Shown piece by piece: positions 33,871-34,677 of a DNA stretch of 34,677 bases. Location of the stretch: contig JBOZIK010000001.1 of NCBI GenBank assembly GCA_051453625.1, forward strand, positions 85,432,206-85,466,882, read 5' to 3'. Made by a program: the position numbers and the translations under genes. The notes below the pieces were generated by a model, which saw only the letters and a program-made list of their open reading frames with translations, did not search any database and was not told the origin of the DNA. Position 1 is the stretch's first letter; each line of letters opens with the position of its first letter. Source of the DNA: Welwitschia mirabilis (Eukaryota > Gnetophyta > Gnetopsida > Welwitschiales).

Positions 33871-34677
33871 ATGACATGGTCAAAATAAAGAAGAGATATC
33901 TAAGAGAAAAGATTCTAATAGAAAAGAATATTAAAGAAGAAATAGTGGATATAGAAATTAATAGGAAAAGCAATTTCTAGTTGTGCTCAAACCTCAATCT
34001 AAATTTATTTTTTTTGAATCAGATTTTTTTGACAAAAATCCTATAGAAGGAGAGAACCAATTTACAATGTTGGGTGCCTCCCATAACCAAAAACAAGTCA
34101 TAAGAAAATAAAATAAGAAAAGAAAAATTCAAACACATTTTGACCTATCCCCAAGAGATGACATCGAGATTAAAGATTTTCATACCTACCCAACTTTTAG
34201 TAGACTAGATGATGAGGATCCCCTTTAATACATTGGAAACATTGAATAACTTATCTATATCTCAAGAAATGGCAAGGAAAAAAAAGAAGAGAACATATAT
34301 AATAATATTTCCCATGACATTTAAGAATAAGGCAAAACTTTGGCTAAAGACTATACCCCATAAAATCTTAAAAACATGGGATTAAGTCTAGAAACCTTTG
34401 TAAAGAGATTCATGAGTGAAGAAACCATTAAAAAAAGAAAAAAAAGATGTACAAAACTTCCAACAAAAATCAAATAAAGATTATACCTCTACTTATGAAC
34501 ATTTTTCTATAGCAGTTCACTCTAATCCAGAGATGCCTTTTCAAGAGTAGAACAATTAGACCATTTTTATAGTGGATTGACTCCTCATACAAACTGACTT
34601 TTAGATTTCTCTTGTGATGACAACCTCATGAAACTTACATTAGAATGTGCTTGGTCAAAATTATAAGAACTTGTAAA
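33871..34677 (+). pseudogene. Gag of element C, degraded, runs off the window
   Basis: Gag forms the retrotransposon particle. Translated pieces across three frames include DDIEIKDFHTYPTFSRLDDE, then a WLKTIP-type stretch at about 34340, then TSTYEHFSIAVHSNP, then DHFYSGLTPHTN (FYSG at 34565-34576), a stop, then LLDFSCDDNLMKLTLECAWS. This is the order of the Retrotrans_gag domain and matches the element A gag (FYSG, VDFSCSGNLMNLTL). The ATG at 33871 is a possible start (MTWSK, then a stop). Several stops fit loss of Gln or Trp codons. Protease and later domains would lie beyond the window. Confidence 0.82.

Larger units (their letters stand above)
32319..34677 (+). mobile_element. Element C: decayed Ty3/gypsy element, 5' part
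   Basis: A 5' LTR, primer-binding site, leader and broken gag follow in order on the plus strand and run off the right edge. The LTR and leader align with elements A and B, and gag has the same FYSG block as element A. The LTR is somewhat shorter and more diverged than those of A and B, so it may represent a sister subfamily. Confidence 0.82.

Overview
The window looks like nuclear DNA from a plant with a large, repeat-rich genome. The reasons are the strong A+T richness, the absence of any intact gene, and several badly decayed Ty3/gypsy LTR retrotransposons of the plant Tat/Athila type. That type is supported by gag, protease, RT, RNase H and integrase remnants, and by primer-binding sites resembling the TTGGCGCCGTTGCC form. 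I cannot name the species. I see no intact host gene, tRNA, rRNA or CRISPR array.

Layout. (1) 1-5869, minus strand: element A, with its 5' LTR at 4606-5869, PBS, gag, protease, RT, RNase H and the start of integrase; it runs off the left edge. (2) 5870-6740: copy 1 of an unidentified repeat (family R), cut by the element A LTR. (3) 6741-12995: A+T-rich DNA without a recognisable gene. (4) 12996-22179, plus strand: element B, two related LTRs around about 6 kb that holds a long broken ORF of unknown function and no visible pol. (5) 22180-25800: a probable minus-strand LTR or promoter remnant containing a minisatellite. (6) 25860-29440: family R copy 2 and patchy coding-like sequence on the minus strand, interrupted by a GATA/GA microsatellite and a gap. 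(7) 29480-30060: a second minisatellite, then further promoter-like or LTR-like sequence. (8) 32319-34677, plus strand: element C, an LTR, PBS and broken gag that runs off the right edge.

How the parts relate. The four LTRs (A 5', B 5', B 3', C 5') align with one another, and the leaders after the three PBSs also align. Element A has pol and element B does not, so B looks like a non-autonomous relative that once relied on an A- or C-like partner. Decay is dominated by C-to-T and G-to-A changes: many in-frame stops sit where CAA, CAG or TGG would be expected, and several catalytic Asp codons are lost the same way.

The most unusual item is the element B ORF (about 15440-18030). It has an Asn/Asp/Glu/Ser-rich first part and a more globular second part that I could not match to a known family. 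Boundaries were judged by eye and most are good to about 5-50 bases.
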